Position numbers and translations under genes: made by a program
Source: Eubacteriales bacterium
GTDB lineage: Bacteria; Bacillota; Clostridia; Lachnospirales; Lachnospiraceae
Length of the DNA stretch: 49,680 nucleotides
Direction of reading: 5' to 3'
Assembly (NCBI GenBank): GCA_030524175.1
Contig: JAUNHC010000039.1
Coordinates: 1-49,680, forward strand
Shown here: piece by piece, positions 35,929 to 45,091 of the stretch
How the letters are laid out: every line of letters starts with the position of its first letter
Position numbering within the stretch: position 1 is the stretch's first letter
Notes under the pieces: model-generated
Database searches by the model: none
Seen by the model: the letters and a program-made list of their open reading frames with translations, nothing else
What the model was told of the DNA's origin: nothing

Positions 35929-36939
35929 ATGTCGTCAAATTTACATACACCAATAACTCCAAAGGAAAACTACATCCGTGCTGCTAAACATCAAAATCCT
36001 TTATGGCTGCCAATGAAATCAGACTCTGTCAATTTTGCGCCCCGTATCTATCCCGATAATGTTGCCCGTGCATTTGTAATAGACGGACAGCCTTACGAAG
36101 GGCCTGTGGGCGGAGCGGATATTTTTGGTGTTGTCTGGAAATATATTCCTGTAGCCGGAGGCTCCATGGTTGAACCTGGCAATCCATTTTTGGAAGATAT
36201 TTCTGAATGGAAGGAAAAAGTACATTTTCCTGATTTGGACAGCTGGGATTGGGAAAAAAGCGCAGAGGAAAACAGAGAGTTTCTGGACACAGATAAACTG
36301 GTGACAATCTGGATTTTTAACGGATTATTTGAACGTTTGATTTCTTTTGTTGATTTTGAAGCCGCCGCTATTGCTTTGGTTGACGAGGATCAGCAGGATG
36401 ATGTTCGAGAATTATTCCAGGCACTTGTTGAATTTTACAAAAAATTAATTGATAAGTTTGTTGCATATTACAACATTGATGCTGTTTTTTTTCACGATGA
36501 CTGGGGATCACAAAGGGCGGCCTTTTTCTCTCTGGATACCTGCAGGGAGATGCTGGTTCCGTACATGAGACAAATAGTAGATCATTGCCATAGCAAAGGC
36601 TTGCTGTTTGATTTTCATTGCTGCGGAAAAAATGAAGCGCTGGTTCCGGCTATGCTGGAATGTGGGATGGATATATGGGGCGGCCAGCCAATGAATGACA
36701 AACAGATGCTCACAAATGTATACGGGGAAGATATCATGATCGGTGTGCATGTGCCGTTTGGTCCCAACAAGCCAATTCCTGAGGACGATGACGAATTATA
36801 CCGGCAGGTGGAAGTGTTTCTGCAGCCGTATGCAGAAGAAGCGGACAAAAAACCAATCTTTCTAATGGATTTAAAACCGGATGAGCGAGTGAGAAGAGCA
36901 TTTTACAAATGCAGCAGTAAATTGTTGATGAAAAAATAA
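35929..36939 (+). CDS. URO-D/MtaA-like methyltransferase-family protein
   Basis: A 336-residue protein of the uroporphyrinogen-decarboxylase superfamily, of the MtaA/MtbA-like (cobalamin methyltransferase) branch, not a haem-pathway HemE: there is no N-terminal HemE arginine signature and no haem genes lie nearby. Features are AVFFHDDWGSQRAAFFS, a zinc-ligand-like region LLFDFHCCGKNE with His and two Cys, and DIWGGQPMNDK. Related proteins transfer methyl groups from methoxylated compounds or to coenzymes by way of a corrinoid protein. None is encoded here, so the partner must be elsewhere or the activity differs. Start ATG 35929 follows AAGGAG. Confidence 0.8.
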   Translation: MSSNLHTPITPKENYIRAAKHQNPLWLPMKSDSVNFAPRIYPDNVARAFVIDGQPYEGPVGGADIFGVVWKYIPVAGGSMVEPGNPFLEDISEWKEKVHFPDLDSWDWEKSAEENREFLDTDKLVTIWIFNGLFERLISFVDFEAAAIALVDEDQQDDVRELFQALVEFYKKLIDKFVAYYNIDAVFFHDDWGSQRAAFFSLDTCREMLVPYMRQIVDHCHSKGLLFDFHCCGKNEALVPAMLECGMDIWGGQPMNDKQMLTNVYGEDIMIGVHVPFGPNKPIPEDDDELYRQVEVFLQPYAEEADKKPIFLMDLKPDERVRRAFYKCSSKLLMKK

Positions 36940-36975
36940 ACAATGAATGGCTATCGGAAAACAGATAGCTTAAAA

Positions 36976-37024
36976 AGGGGAGACAATGACTTTTGTAAGT
37001 CAATGGCTCCCTTTAACTTTTTTT
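36976..37024 (+). terminator. Terminator after the URO-D-like gene
   Basis: A 15-position stem from GGGAG...TGACTT to AAGTCA...CTCCC with two mismatches and a TTGT loop, then a run of T (37017-37024). A smaller GCTATC/GATAGC hairpin (about 36950-36970) precedes it. Confidence 0.7.
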
Positions 37025-37092
37025 AAATGAAAAAATCATGGTGTTCAGAAAGAAATTTCGATGATAAATATGAGATTTTGTCTCAAATAATG

Positions 37093-37120
37093 TTTACAAA
37101 AATAAAATAAAGAATATAAT
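37093..37120 (+). promoter_or_regulatory. Promoter of the ATPase/RloB pair
   Basis: TTTACA (37093-37098), 16 bases and a perfect TATAAT (37115-37120), about 44 bases before the start at 37164. Confidence 0.7.
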
Positions 37121-37163
37121 AAGATTATAGGAATAGAACATAGTCAAAGAGGAGGTGTTTACT

Positions 37164-38390
37164 ATGTTATGCCAATTTACGGTGAAAAATTATAAGAGTT
37201 TAAGAGATGAAGGAACGTTTGATATGCAGGCTGCTGCCATTTCCGAGCATGAGGACCGGGTAATTCGAGATAAAGACGGAGAATTGTATCTTCCGGTATC
37301 AGCGATTTATGGACCTAATGGAGGAGGAAAATCGAACGTATTAGAAGCATTGCATGGATTAGTGTTGAAAGTGTTAAAACCTTTGTATGCAACAAGCAAT
37401 AATGAAGAAGCAGTAATTGTAAGTAAAAAAACGATTATAGAACCCTTTGCATTTTCTGACGTAAGCAGAGAGAAGCCTACAGAATTTGAGGTTTTTTTTC
37501 GTACAGCTAACGCTGAGTATCGGTATATGCTGAGTGTGAAGAAAGATATAGTCCTTTATGAGAGACTTGATCGTGTTAAACTGGATACGGGAAGGCGTTC
37601 AGCCCTTTATGAACGTTCTGATGAGGGGATTGAGTTAAAAGGCGCTTTTTCAAAATTAAGGATTAGCGACGAACTTTCCGATACCTTGACATTGCTTTCT
37701 TACTTAGGAATTACTTACAGAAAAAATGAAGTAGTTGATGATGTACTGGAATGGTTTGAGAACGGCATTGATTTTCTGAATTATGGAAATCCAAGACAGG
37801 AACTTAGGATGGCCGTTGCTAATTCTGAAGATGTGAAAGAACTTGTTATAGACATGATTCAGGAAATGGATTTAGATATTGTTGATTTCAGGGTAGAAGA
37901 AAAAGAAAATAGTAGGATTGAAGTTTTTACCAAACATATTGTTGATGGCTATGAGACTGAATTAAATTTATCTGACGAGTCCAGCGGGACGAAAAAGTTA
38001 TTTGGACTGCTTCCATTTATTGCAGAAAGCTTTATTTCAGGTACCACACTTGTTATTGATGAATTAGACGCAAAAATCCATCCTGCTTTATTACGCCATG
38101 TTATTATGATGTTTACTGATATGGAAATTAATCGGCGCGGTGCACAGTTAATATTTACATCCCATGATTTGTCAACAATGAATAGTGAAGTGTTCCGCAG
38201 AGATGAAATCTGGTTTGTTGCAAAAGGAAACGGACAAAATTCTAAATTATATTCTTTGGTAGAGTTCAAAAACAAAAAAGGGGAATCTGTCCGTAAGGAT
38301 GCTAAATTTGACAAACAATATCTTGAAGGCAAATATGGCGCTGATCCATACCTCAGAAAAATCATAGATTGGGGGAAGGTCAATGCCTAA
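37164..38390 (+). CDS. AAA-type ATPase of an RloAB/AbiL-like pair
   Basis: A 408-residue ATPase of the OLD/RecF-like AAA_15/AAA_21 group. Walker A is GPNGGGKS at residues 50-57, the ABC-like signature lies in LSDESSGTKKLFGLL, Walker B is LVIDELDAKIHP, and a switch-His segment FTSHDLSTM follows. The N-terminal FTVKNYKSLRDE is typical. ATG 37164 is used because GAGGAGG (37149-37155) precedes it; the GTG at 37155 lies within that site. The RloB gene starts within its last codons (eight-base overlap). ATPase plus RloB pairs occur in restriction and abortive-infection loci; defence is the likely role, not shown here. Confidence 0.87.
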   Translation: MLCQFTVKNYKSLRDEGTFDMQAAAISEHEDRVIRDKDGELYLPVSAIYGPNGGGKSNVLEALHGLVLKVLKPLYATSNNEEAVIVSKKTIIEPFAFSDVSREKPTEFEVFFRTANAEYRYMLSVKKDIVLYERLDRVKLDTGRRSALYERSDEGIELKGAFSKLRISDELSDTLTLLSYLGITYRKNEVVDDVLEWFENGIDFLNYGNPRQELRMAVANSEDVKELVIDMIQEMDLDIVDFRVEEKENSRIEVFTKHIVDGYETELNLSDESSGTKKLFGLLPFIAESFISGTTLVIDELDAKIHPALLRHVIMMFTDMEINRRGAQLIFTSHDLSTMNSEVFRRDEIWFVAKGNGQNSKLYSLVEFKNKKGESVRKDAKFDKQYLEGKYGADPYLRKIIDWGKVNA

Positions 38391-39081
38391 AAAAGCAGGA
38401 ATGGAAACGTGGAAGAAAAAGCGTAGGCAGGAGTATTTGGAGAAAAAAGAGTTCAGATATTATATCTTTTGTGAAGGCCAGCAGACAGAGCCAAAATATT
38501 TTCAGGGATTTAAGCGATATATTGAGTCTAATCCTATTTATAGAGATATGGTGTTGATAGAAATTGAGCCTTGTCAGGCAGAAACCATGCGTGTGATCGG
38601 AATGGCAGAGAAATATGTGAAGAAAAATAAGATCACGAAAGGCCAGATATGGTGTGTATATGATAAAGACAGCTTCCCGTCAAAAGATTTCAATGGAGTT
38701 GTGCAGCGGGCGGAACGATTAAACCAGGAAAATCCGGATTTACAATACCATGGGGCATGGAGTAACGAATGTATTGAGTTTTGGTTTTTGCTGCATTTTG
38801 CTTATTATACTTCCAATAATCACCGGGACGAGTATAAAGTATTTCTTAACGATAAGTTTCTGGAATTAGGGATAGGAAAGTATCAGAAGAATATGGATAA
38901 TGTATTTGAGATACTAATGGAAAACGGAAATCCCATACTGGCGATACGGTATGCGAAACGGCTGATAAGAGATGGGGAAGGCAAGACGCCGACAGAAATT
39001 GCGCCGGGGACAAAAGTGTATGAGTTAGTTGAGGAACTGATAAAGTATTTTCCGGAAGAAGCTAAAAGAAAATATATTTGA
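38383..39081 (+). CDS. rloB: RloB-domain protein
   Basis: A 232-residue protein matching the RloB family: the N-terminal YYIFCEGQQTEPKYFQGF is the hallmark segment, with IWCVYDKDSFPS (acidic DxD) and NECIEFWFLLHF following. The acidic residues in CEGQQTE and VYDKDS look like the metal-binding residues of a TOPRIM-like nuclease fold, so it is probably the nuclease effector of the pair; that is inference. The gene overlaps the ATPase gene by eight bases. As I recall, lactococcal AbiL is a similar ATPase/RloB pair. No methylase or restriction gene lies nearby. Confidence 0.88.
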   Translation: MPKKAGMETWKKKRRQEYLEKKEFRYYIFCEGQQTEPKYFQGFKRYIESNPIYRDMVLIEIEPCQAETMRVIGMAEKYVKKNKITKGQIWCVYDKDSFPSKDFNGVVQRAERLNQENPDLQYHGAWSNECIEFWFLLHFAYYTSNNHRDEYKVFLNDKFLELGIGKYQKNMDNVFEILMENGNPILAIRYAKRLIRDGEGKTPTEIAPGTKVYELVEELIKYFPEEAKRKYI

Positions 39082-39188
39082 AAAGTATACTATCCTACAG
39101 CTCTATTTGATACATTCTTGATTGTATTCTTAGATATTATCATGTATTATGAAAATATATACACATGTGATATATAGGAGGGGCAGTC

Positions 39189-41450
39189 TTGGAAGAGGGG
39201 AACATAAAAAGACAAATAACTATATCCGGGGTTCTTGTGGCATTGATCAGTGTTATTTTGGTCTTTGTAAGCGGAGTGATATATGCAAGTATAAAAGAGG
39301 CTCAGGAAAAAGATGCACAGAAATATATGACGGAGATCGTATCACAGTATAAAAATATTATGACAGCGCAGATTAACGGGGATATACAGACTTTGGAGGC
39401 GCTGTCGACATTTATTGCACAAAGCGATACCATTGATTTAGAATTTACACTTTCCCGCCTTGAAGCAGAAAGTACACGCAATAATTTTGTGCGCATGGGT
39501 TTTGTTACTCTTGAACATACCGGATATTTTATAGAGACAGATGGGAAAAAGTATTATGATATAGATATCGGGGACGAAGCTTTTGTGAAGGATGCTTTGT
39601 CTGGTGAATCTGTAGTTTCAGAAGTAATGGAAGATAAATTATCGGACGACAAGATAATATGCTATGGTGTTCCGGTAACACATAAGGGGAAGATTATCGG
39701 CGCACTTACAGCAACTCGTTTTACTTCGATTTTTTCGGAAATGATAAGCCGTGAAATTTTTGACGGAATTGCTTATTTACATATAATTGACCAAGAGGGT
39801 AACTTTATCATCCGTTCCCAACATGCAGTTATTGATAAGCAGATGGATAATATCTTTGATGAAGGAGAGGTAGAGGAGGACACTCAGTCGTCAGTTCTTT
39901 CTGATATGGAGAAGGGCGGGGATTCGTTTACTACTTTTCGTTATAAAGGTGAGGCCTACTGGACAGTCTTTATACCTATAGGGATTAACGGCTGGCAGAT
40001 ATTCTGCCTGGTGCCTCAGACATTTTTGAATCATAATTTTAATACATTGCTTCTTGTGTTCCTGTGTGTCATGTCCGCCATATTCCTTTTGTTTATTATT
40101 TTGTTTTTCTACATATATAGTATTTTAAAGAAAGGGCAAAAGACTCTCCAAATATTGGCGTTTAAGGATGTTCTCACAGGTGCTGACAACAGGAATCGCT
40201 TTGTCACAGATCTTCCGGCGCTGCTGCAGGAGCCTTTGGCACATGCCATGGTTCTGATGAATATTAGCGGATTTAAGTTTGTAAATGAGTTCTTCGGCTT
40301 TGAAAAAGGAAACCTTCTGCTGCGGCATATCTCTTCTGTACTCCAGGGGAATATGGAAGAGGGGGAGCGGTATTATCGTGACAATGCAGACCATTTCGGT
40401 ATGCTGCTCTATTACAATGGTAATGAAAGATTGATTTCCAGAATACAGAAAATACAGTATGAAATAAACGATTATACAGTCAGCCCCAATCAGGACTATC
40501 GTGTGAACTGCAGCTTTGGCGTAAATATCATACAACCTGAGCCGGGGAACAAAAGTGCTGTTCTGCCGGATGCTGTTCTTAATGGTGCTTTACTGGCATT
40601 GAACAGTGTGAATGGGAATATGTCCAATCCTATAGCTTTTTATGATAAGGCGATCCATGAAAAGGCCCGCAAGAAAATTGAGATTGAAAGCCAGATGCAC
40701 GCTGCTTTGGCAAACAAGGAATTCCATATGTACCTTCAGCCAAAGTATTATCTTGACGATAAGACACTGCACAGTGCAGAGGCGCTTGTCAGATGGTGTA
40801 CAGAGGACGGGGTGATTCATTATCCGGATGAATTTATACCTGTATTTGAAGAAAACGGATTTATCACGGAGCTGGACATGTTTATGCTGGAAGAGGCTTG
40901 CAGGCTGGTATCTTCTTGGATTGAAAAGGGCTTGGAGGTGCGGCCGGTTTCTGTGAACCAGTCCAGGATTTTCTTCTATGATGAGGACTATCTTGATAAG
41001 TTCCATGAGATTGTAGATAAGTATAATATTGAGCCGTCTATGATCATTCTGGAAGTGACAGAGAGTGTGGCAATGAGTAATCTGGAACAGGTCAAGATGG
41101 TTATCAAAAAGCTGCATAAAATGGGATTTTCAATTTCAATGGATGATTTCGGAAGCGGGTATTCTTCTCTTAACACGCTGAAAGATCTGGATATTGCAGA
41201 ACTTAAGCTGGATAAAGAATTTCTTTCTGAACAGTCAACATCTCCCCGGGGGAAAGTGGTGATAGAGAGTATGATCCATCTCGCAAGAGCCCTCTCCATC
41301 ACAACTGTTGCGGAAGGGATTGAAAATGAGGTACAGCTTGAATTCTTAAAAAGAATTAAATGTGATATCGGACAGGGATTTTATTTTGCAAAACCTATGC
41401 CTGTGGAAGAATTTGAAAATACGATCCTCAGGTTAGTAAGTGATAAGTAA
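39189..41450 (+). CDS. Membrane GGDEF-EAL protein with degenerate GGDEF, probable c-di-GMP phosphodiesterase
   Basis: A 753-residue signalling protein. First helix at about 10-32, an extracellular dCache-like sensor to about 275, second helix at about 285-310, GGDEF domain at about 320-480, EAL domain at about 495-753. The GGDEF active site reads DNADHF, so cyclase activity is unlikely; it might still bind GTP. The EAL domain keeps EAL (531-533), the metal-binding Glu in ILEVTES, Asp652/Asp653 in SMDDFGSGYSSL, the Lys in LKLDKEF and the Glu in AEGIENE, so c-di-GMP hydrolysis is expected. The start is TTG 39189 with AGGAGGG five to six bases upstream. Confidence 0.9.
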   Translation: MEEGNIKRQITISGVLVALISVILVFVSGVIYASIKEAQEKDAQKYMTEIVSQYKNIMTAQINGDIQTLEALSTFIAQSDTIDLEFTLSRLEAESTRNNFVRMGFVTLEHTGYFIETDGKKYYDIDIGDEAFVKDALSGESVVSEVMEDKLSDDKIICYGVPVTHKGKIIGALTATRFTSIFSEMISREIFDGIAYLHIIDQEGNFIIRSQHAVIDKQMDNIFDEGEVEEDTQSSVLSDMEKGGDSFTTFRYKGEAYWTVFIPIGINGWQIFCLVPQTFLNHNFNTLLLVFLCVMSAIFLLFIILFFYIYSILKKGQKTLQILAFKDVLTGADNRNRFVTDLPALLQEPLAHAMVLMNISGFKFVNEFFGFEKGNLLLRHISSVLQGNMEEGERYYRDNADHFGMLLYYNGNERLISRIQKIQYEINDYTVSPNQDYRVNCSFGVNIIQPEPGNKSAVLPDAVLNGALLALNSVNGNMSNPIAFYDKAIHEKARKKIEIESQMHAALANKEFHMYLQPKYYLDDKTLHSAEALVRWCTEDGVIHYPDEFIPVFEENGFITELDMFMLEEACRLVSSWIEKGLEVRPVSVNQSRIFFYDEDYLDKFHEIVDKYNIEPSMIILEVTESVAMSNLEQVKMVIKKLHKMGFSISMDDFGSGYSSLNTLKDLDIAELKLDKEFLSEQSTSPRGKVVIESMIHLARALSITTVAEGIENEVQLEFLKRIKCDIGQGFYFAKPMPVEEFENTILRLVSDK

Positions 41451-41525
41451 GATGATTCAATAATTGTGGAACCAATAATAGTATTTCTCTGATAAAATTT
41501 ATTAGAGGTATCAGCCATTAATAAG

Positions 41526-41584
41526 AATATCCTCACAGGACCTGTGTTTTTAAGACATAGGCTCTCCTGTGGGGATATTTTTTT
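41526..41584 (+). terminator. Terminator after the GGDEF-EAL gene
   Basis: A 15-pair stem (41526-41540 with 41565-41579, one G-U pair) is followed by a T run (to 41584). Confidence 0.85.
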
Positions 41585-41683
41585 GAAAATCTAAAAAATT
41601 TCCCGGCAGTCCAAAATATCTACATTCACGTGGGAAATGGAAGATGATAAGATGTGTTTATCACAAAGACAGGAGGGAGAGAG

Positions 41684-43735
41684 ATGGCAGAGAAAGAAAT
41701 ACCTTTTCGGCAGATCCATCTTGATTTTCACACAAGTGAGGATATTGAGGGAATATGCGGGGAGTTTGACGCCCAGGAGTTTGCACAGACACTGGAAGAT
41801 GCACATGTGAATTCAGTTACGCTTTTCAGCTGTGGGCACCACGGGAATTTATATTATGATTCTAAGCTGTTTCCTGAGATGGTCCATCCTCATCTGGTCC
41901 ACAGGGATTTGCTGGAACAACAGTCTGCAGCTTTGCGGGAACGGGGGATACAGGTGAATTTGTACACCACGATCCGATGGAATAAAAGAGCCGCGGATCT
42001 TCATCCGGAGTGGATATGTATAGATGAAAAGGGGACGCTTCAGGATTATAAGGGAAAGGGATATTTTGAAGCCGGATTCTATAAGAATCTGTGTGTGAAC
42101 ACTCCTTACCGGGATTTTCTGAAAAAGCAGTTCGGAGAGGTTTTGGAGAATATACCGGGAGACGGGGTGTGGTATGATGCAGCCTTTATGAATGAGTGCT
42201 GCTGCCCGTCCTGCCAAAGGCTTATGAGAGAGCAGGGGCTGAACCCTGCAGTAAAAGAAGACAGACAGGCATTTGCCAGATGGACCTATTACGATATGGT
42301 GAGAGACTTGACGGAATTTGCGAAAAGCTATAATCCGGATTTCCATGTATGCTACAACAAGGGCCATGTTGGATACCTTGACAAGCCGGTGAAGGATGGG
42401 TATTCTTATTTTTCTTTTGAATCCCTTCCGGGAGTGGAATGGGGATATTTGGATTTTCCGGTATCTGCAAAGTATATGAGAAATTTCGGTAAGGAATGCC
42501 TTGGGCTTACCAGCAGGTTCCATACAGAGTGGGGGGATTTTCATGCTTTCCGCAATGAGGCCGCCATGGAATATGAGGTTTTTTCCATGCTGGCTCAGGG
42601 ATGTAAATGTACCATTGGGGATCAGATGGATTACTGGGGAAAACTGAACCAGGATATGTATAAACAGATCGGACGTATTTACGGTTCCGTGGAGGCCAAG
42701 GAACCTTGGTGTGAAGGTGCTGTACCTATAGCGGAAATCGGTGTGTTTACGGCAGAAGAATTTTTTGCCACTGGGGCAGCAGGAGACATTCCGGGAGCAT
42801 CGGAAGGAGCGGCAAGGCTTTTGACAGAGCTTGGATATCAGTTTGACTTTATTGACAGCACCCTTGATTTTGGGAAATACCGTCTGCTGATCCTTCCGGA
42901 TGTGATTCCGGTAGATGAGGAGCTGGCTGAAAAGCTTTCACAATATATAGAACAAGGGGGAAAGCTTCTGGCTTCCTATTGTTCCGGCCTGGACAGGAAG
43001 AGAGAAAAATGTATGCTTCCTGACCTTGGGATCACATATCTGGGAGAGGCGCCGTACAGTCCTGATTTTATCAGCCCGAAAGGGCATCTGGCAGAAGGGA
43101 TGGCAGATGGAGAGCATGTAATGTATGACAGGGGTACCCTTGTAAAAGCAGGAGAGGATGTTACTTTTATCCAGAATGTAATCCCCCCTGTATTTAACAG
43201 GAGTTATGAACATTTCTGTTCCCACCTTCATTCGCCCTCAGGACGTAAGGAAGAATATCCGGGAATCGTGGAGACTGAGAGGACGGCTTATTTTATTCAT
43301 CCTGTTTTTACCACATATCAGAACTGGGCGCCCAAATGGTATAAAAGCTTGCTGGAGAATGAGCTTGCAAGGCTTCTGCCCGGACAGATGGTAAGGCATG
43401 ACGGACCGTCCACCGTGCAGCAGAATCTTCTTTACCAGGAAGAGGAAGACCGTATGGTTTTACATACTTTACATTATGTGCCTGTAAAGAAATGTAAAAA
43501 TTTGGAGATTGTTGAGGATGTCATTCCACTGTACAATTTAATGAGCACCGTGGAAGTACCCAAGACGGTAAAAGAAATTTACAGTGTTCCGGAAAAGATG
43601 CCCATCCCATTTCAGCAGGATGGTAATAAAGTATCATTTATAATTCAGAAAGTGAATGGCCACCATATGACAGCCATTTGTTTTAAACATGAAGATCAAA
43701 GAAAAAAGGAGGATTTGAAACATGAGAAAGAGTAA
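41684..43735 (+). CDS. Putative glycoside hydrolase (GHL6-like barrel plus beta-galactosidase trimerisation-like domain)
   Basis: A 683-residue cytosolic protein; start ATG 41684 with AGGAGGGAG upstream (the frame is open to 41654). Residues about 10-330 look like a TIM barrel of the family I know as hypothetical glycosyl hydrolase 6 (RQIHLDFHTSE at the start, VWYDAAFMNECCCPSCQ with an Asp, and TSRFHTEWGDFHAF with a Glu-Asp). Residues about 345-560 resemble the beta-galactosidase trimerisation/amidotransferase-like fold (IEQGGKLLASYCSGLD). Conserved acids at those segments are candidate catalytic residues, but activity and specificity are unknown. It overlaps the following sugar-binding protein gene by 14 bases, so it probably acts on the sugar that cassette imports. 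Confidence 0.72.
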   Translation: MAEKEIPFRQIHLDFHTSEDIEGICGEFDAQEFAQTLEDAHVNSVTLFSCGHHGNLYYDSKLFPEMVHPHLVHRDLLEQQSAALRERGIQVNLYTTIRWNKRAADLHPEWICIDEKGTLQDYKGKGYFEAGFYKNLCVNTPYRDFLKKQFGEVLENIPGDGVWYDAAFMNECCCPSCQRLMREQGLNPAVKEDRQAFARWTYYDMVRDLTEFAKSYNPDFHVCYNKGHVGYLDKPVKDGYSYFSFESLPGVEWGYLDFPVSAKYMRNFGKECLGLTSRFHTEWGDFHAFRNEAAMEYEVFSMLAQGCKCTIGDQMDYWGKLNQDMYKQIGRIYGSVEAKEPWCEGAVPIAEIGVFTAEEFFATGAAGDIPGASEGAARLLTELGYQFDFIDSTLDFGKYRLLILPDVIPVDEELAEKLSQYIEQGGKLLASYCSGLDRKREKCMLPDLGITYLGEAPYSPDFISPKGHLAEGMADGEHVMYDRGTLVKAGEDVTFIQNVIPPVFNRSYEHFCSHLHSPSGRKEEYPGIVETERTAYFIHPVFTTYQNWAPKWYKSLLENELARLLPGQMVRHDGPSTVQQNLLYQEEEDRMVLHTLHYVPVKKCKNLEIVEDVIPLYNLMSTVEVPKTVKEIYSVPEKMPIPFQQDGNKVSFIIQKVNGHHMTAICFKHEDQRKKEDLKHEKE

Positions 43736-45026
43736 GAAAGTTTTAAGCGTGGTGATGGCGGCTGCATTGGCTGCATCTGTGGCAGTACCGGTTTTTGCTT
43801 CAGGGGACAAGGTGAAGATTACCTTTATGAGCCGTGACAGCGGTGACACTCCCATTGCAAAGGTTTACGAGGATCAGATTGCCCGCTTTATGGAGGAAAA
43901 TCCTGATATCCAGGTTCAGAATGATTCTATTTATGAAGAGGCTGCCTATAACAATAAGTTAAAGGTTGCACTTTCCACTGGGGAGACGCCAAATATTTTC
44001 TATTATCCCGCTATAGCTGGTCTGACAGAATGGGCAAAGAACGGTGTGCTTCTGGATCTGACAGATTCTCTCAATGAGGATGAGGAATGGAAGAATACTT
44101 TTCTGGACGGAGCGTTGGATACGTATGATTTAAGCGCTTACGGTGCAGACGGTATTTATGCACTGCCAAATGAATTAAACGTGGACGCTGTTTTCTATAA
44201 TAAAGCTCTCTTTGAGAAGGCCGGGATTACAGAAACCCCGGAGACAATGGATGATCTTTATGACGCTGTTGACAAACTGAAGGAAGCCGGCATCACTCCC
44301 TTTGGCGTAGGCGGAAAGAATACCTGGGTTATGGGACATATTTTTAATAATATTTTGGCAAAGCGTATCGGGACTGAAGGGATCATACAATTAGGAACAG
44401 GGGAAAAGAGCTGGACTGACGAGGATGTTGTGGAATGCCTTCAGCTTACCAAGGATTTGAAGGAAAAGGGCGCTTTTGCAGAAGGCTTTGAGGGGATGGA
44501 TTATAATACCCAGATGAACCAGTTCCTGACAGGGGAGATTGCCATGATTTCCCACAGCAGTCCTATCATCCCGGAGATGTTGTCCAGTGAATCAGAGATT
44601 CTTGACGATATATCTTTCTTCCCCTTCCCGTATTTTGAGGACAAGCCGGAATTTAAGGATACACATGTTATCTATACTTCAGGCTGGATGCTTTCCGGTA
44701 CTATGAGTGATGAGGAAAAGGAGGCTACCTTAAAGCTGGTGAAGTTTATGACTACTCCGGAATCAATCCAGGAGCGTATGGATGCAGCCATGCGTGTGGC
44801 TCCGTACAAAGATATCACGGCACCAGAAGACGCCCCTGAGATTTTTAAAGATATGGTGGAGTATACAGGAACCATCACCAAGTCAGTGGGAGAATACTTT
44901 GACTATGATACCTGCTCCACATTAGTGGATACGTCCAGAAACGGAATCCTGAACATGATGCTGTCTGAGTCAGCAGAGGATACTGCAGCAGCCATTCAGG
45001 CAGATATAGATGCAAACCGCCCGTAA
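43722..45026 (+). CDS. Carbohydrate ABC transporter substrate-binding protein (second cassette)
   Basis: A 434-residue family-1 solute-binding protein. Signal peptide at about 1-27 ending PVFASG, with no lipobox cysteine. The body has KITFMSRDSGDTPIAKVYED, LKVALSTGETPNIFYYPAIA, VFYNKALFEKAGITETPETM and FLTGEIAMISHSSP, all typical of sugar-binding members. AAAGGAGG lies before the ATG, inside the end of the glycosidase gene. A hairpin terminator separates it from the two permeases. No ATPase is encoded in the cassette. Confidence 0.9.
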   Translation: MRKSKKVLSVVMAAALAASVAVPVFASGDKVKITFMSRDSGDTPIAKVYEDQIARFMEENPDIQVQNDSIYEEAAYNNKLKVALSTGETPNIFYYPAIAGLTEWAKNGVLLDLTDSLNEDEEWKNTFLDGALDTYDLSAYGADGIYALPNELNVDAVFYNKALFEKAGITETPETMDDLYDAVDKLKEAGITPFGVGGKNTWVMGHIFNNILAKRIGTEGIIQLGTGEKSWTDEDVVECLQLTKDLKEKGAFAEGFEGMDYNTQMNQFLTGEIAMISHSSPIIPEMLSSESEILDDISFFPFPYFEDKPEFKDTHVIYTSGWMLSGTMSDEEKEATLKLVKFMTTPESIQERMDAAMRVAPYKDITAPEDAPEIFKDMVEYTGTITKSVGEYFDYDTCSTLVDTSRNGILNMMLSESAEDTAAAIQADIDANRP

Positions 45027-45036
45027 GCAGGAGTGA

Positions 45037-45068
45037 AAGAGGGAAGGGTGTCCGCACCCTTCCTTTTT
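45037..45068 (+). terminator. Attenuating terminator after the second binding protein gene
   Basis: GGAAGGGTG (45042-45050) pairs with CACCCTTCC (45055-45063) around a four-base loop; A-U pairs extend the stem and TTTTT follows. Same arrangement as in the first sugar cassette. Confidence 0.85.
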
Positions 45069-45091
45069 GATGAAGAAAAGGAGGAGTTTAA

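Noticed and set aside
41849-42544. 231-residue minus-strand open frame
   Set aside because: Antisense to the putative glycosidase, without homology-like motifs.
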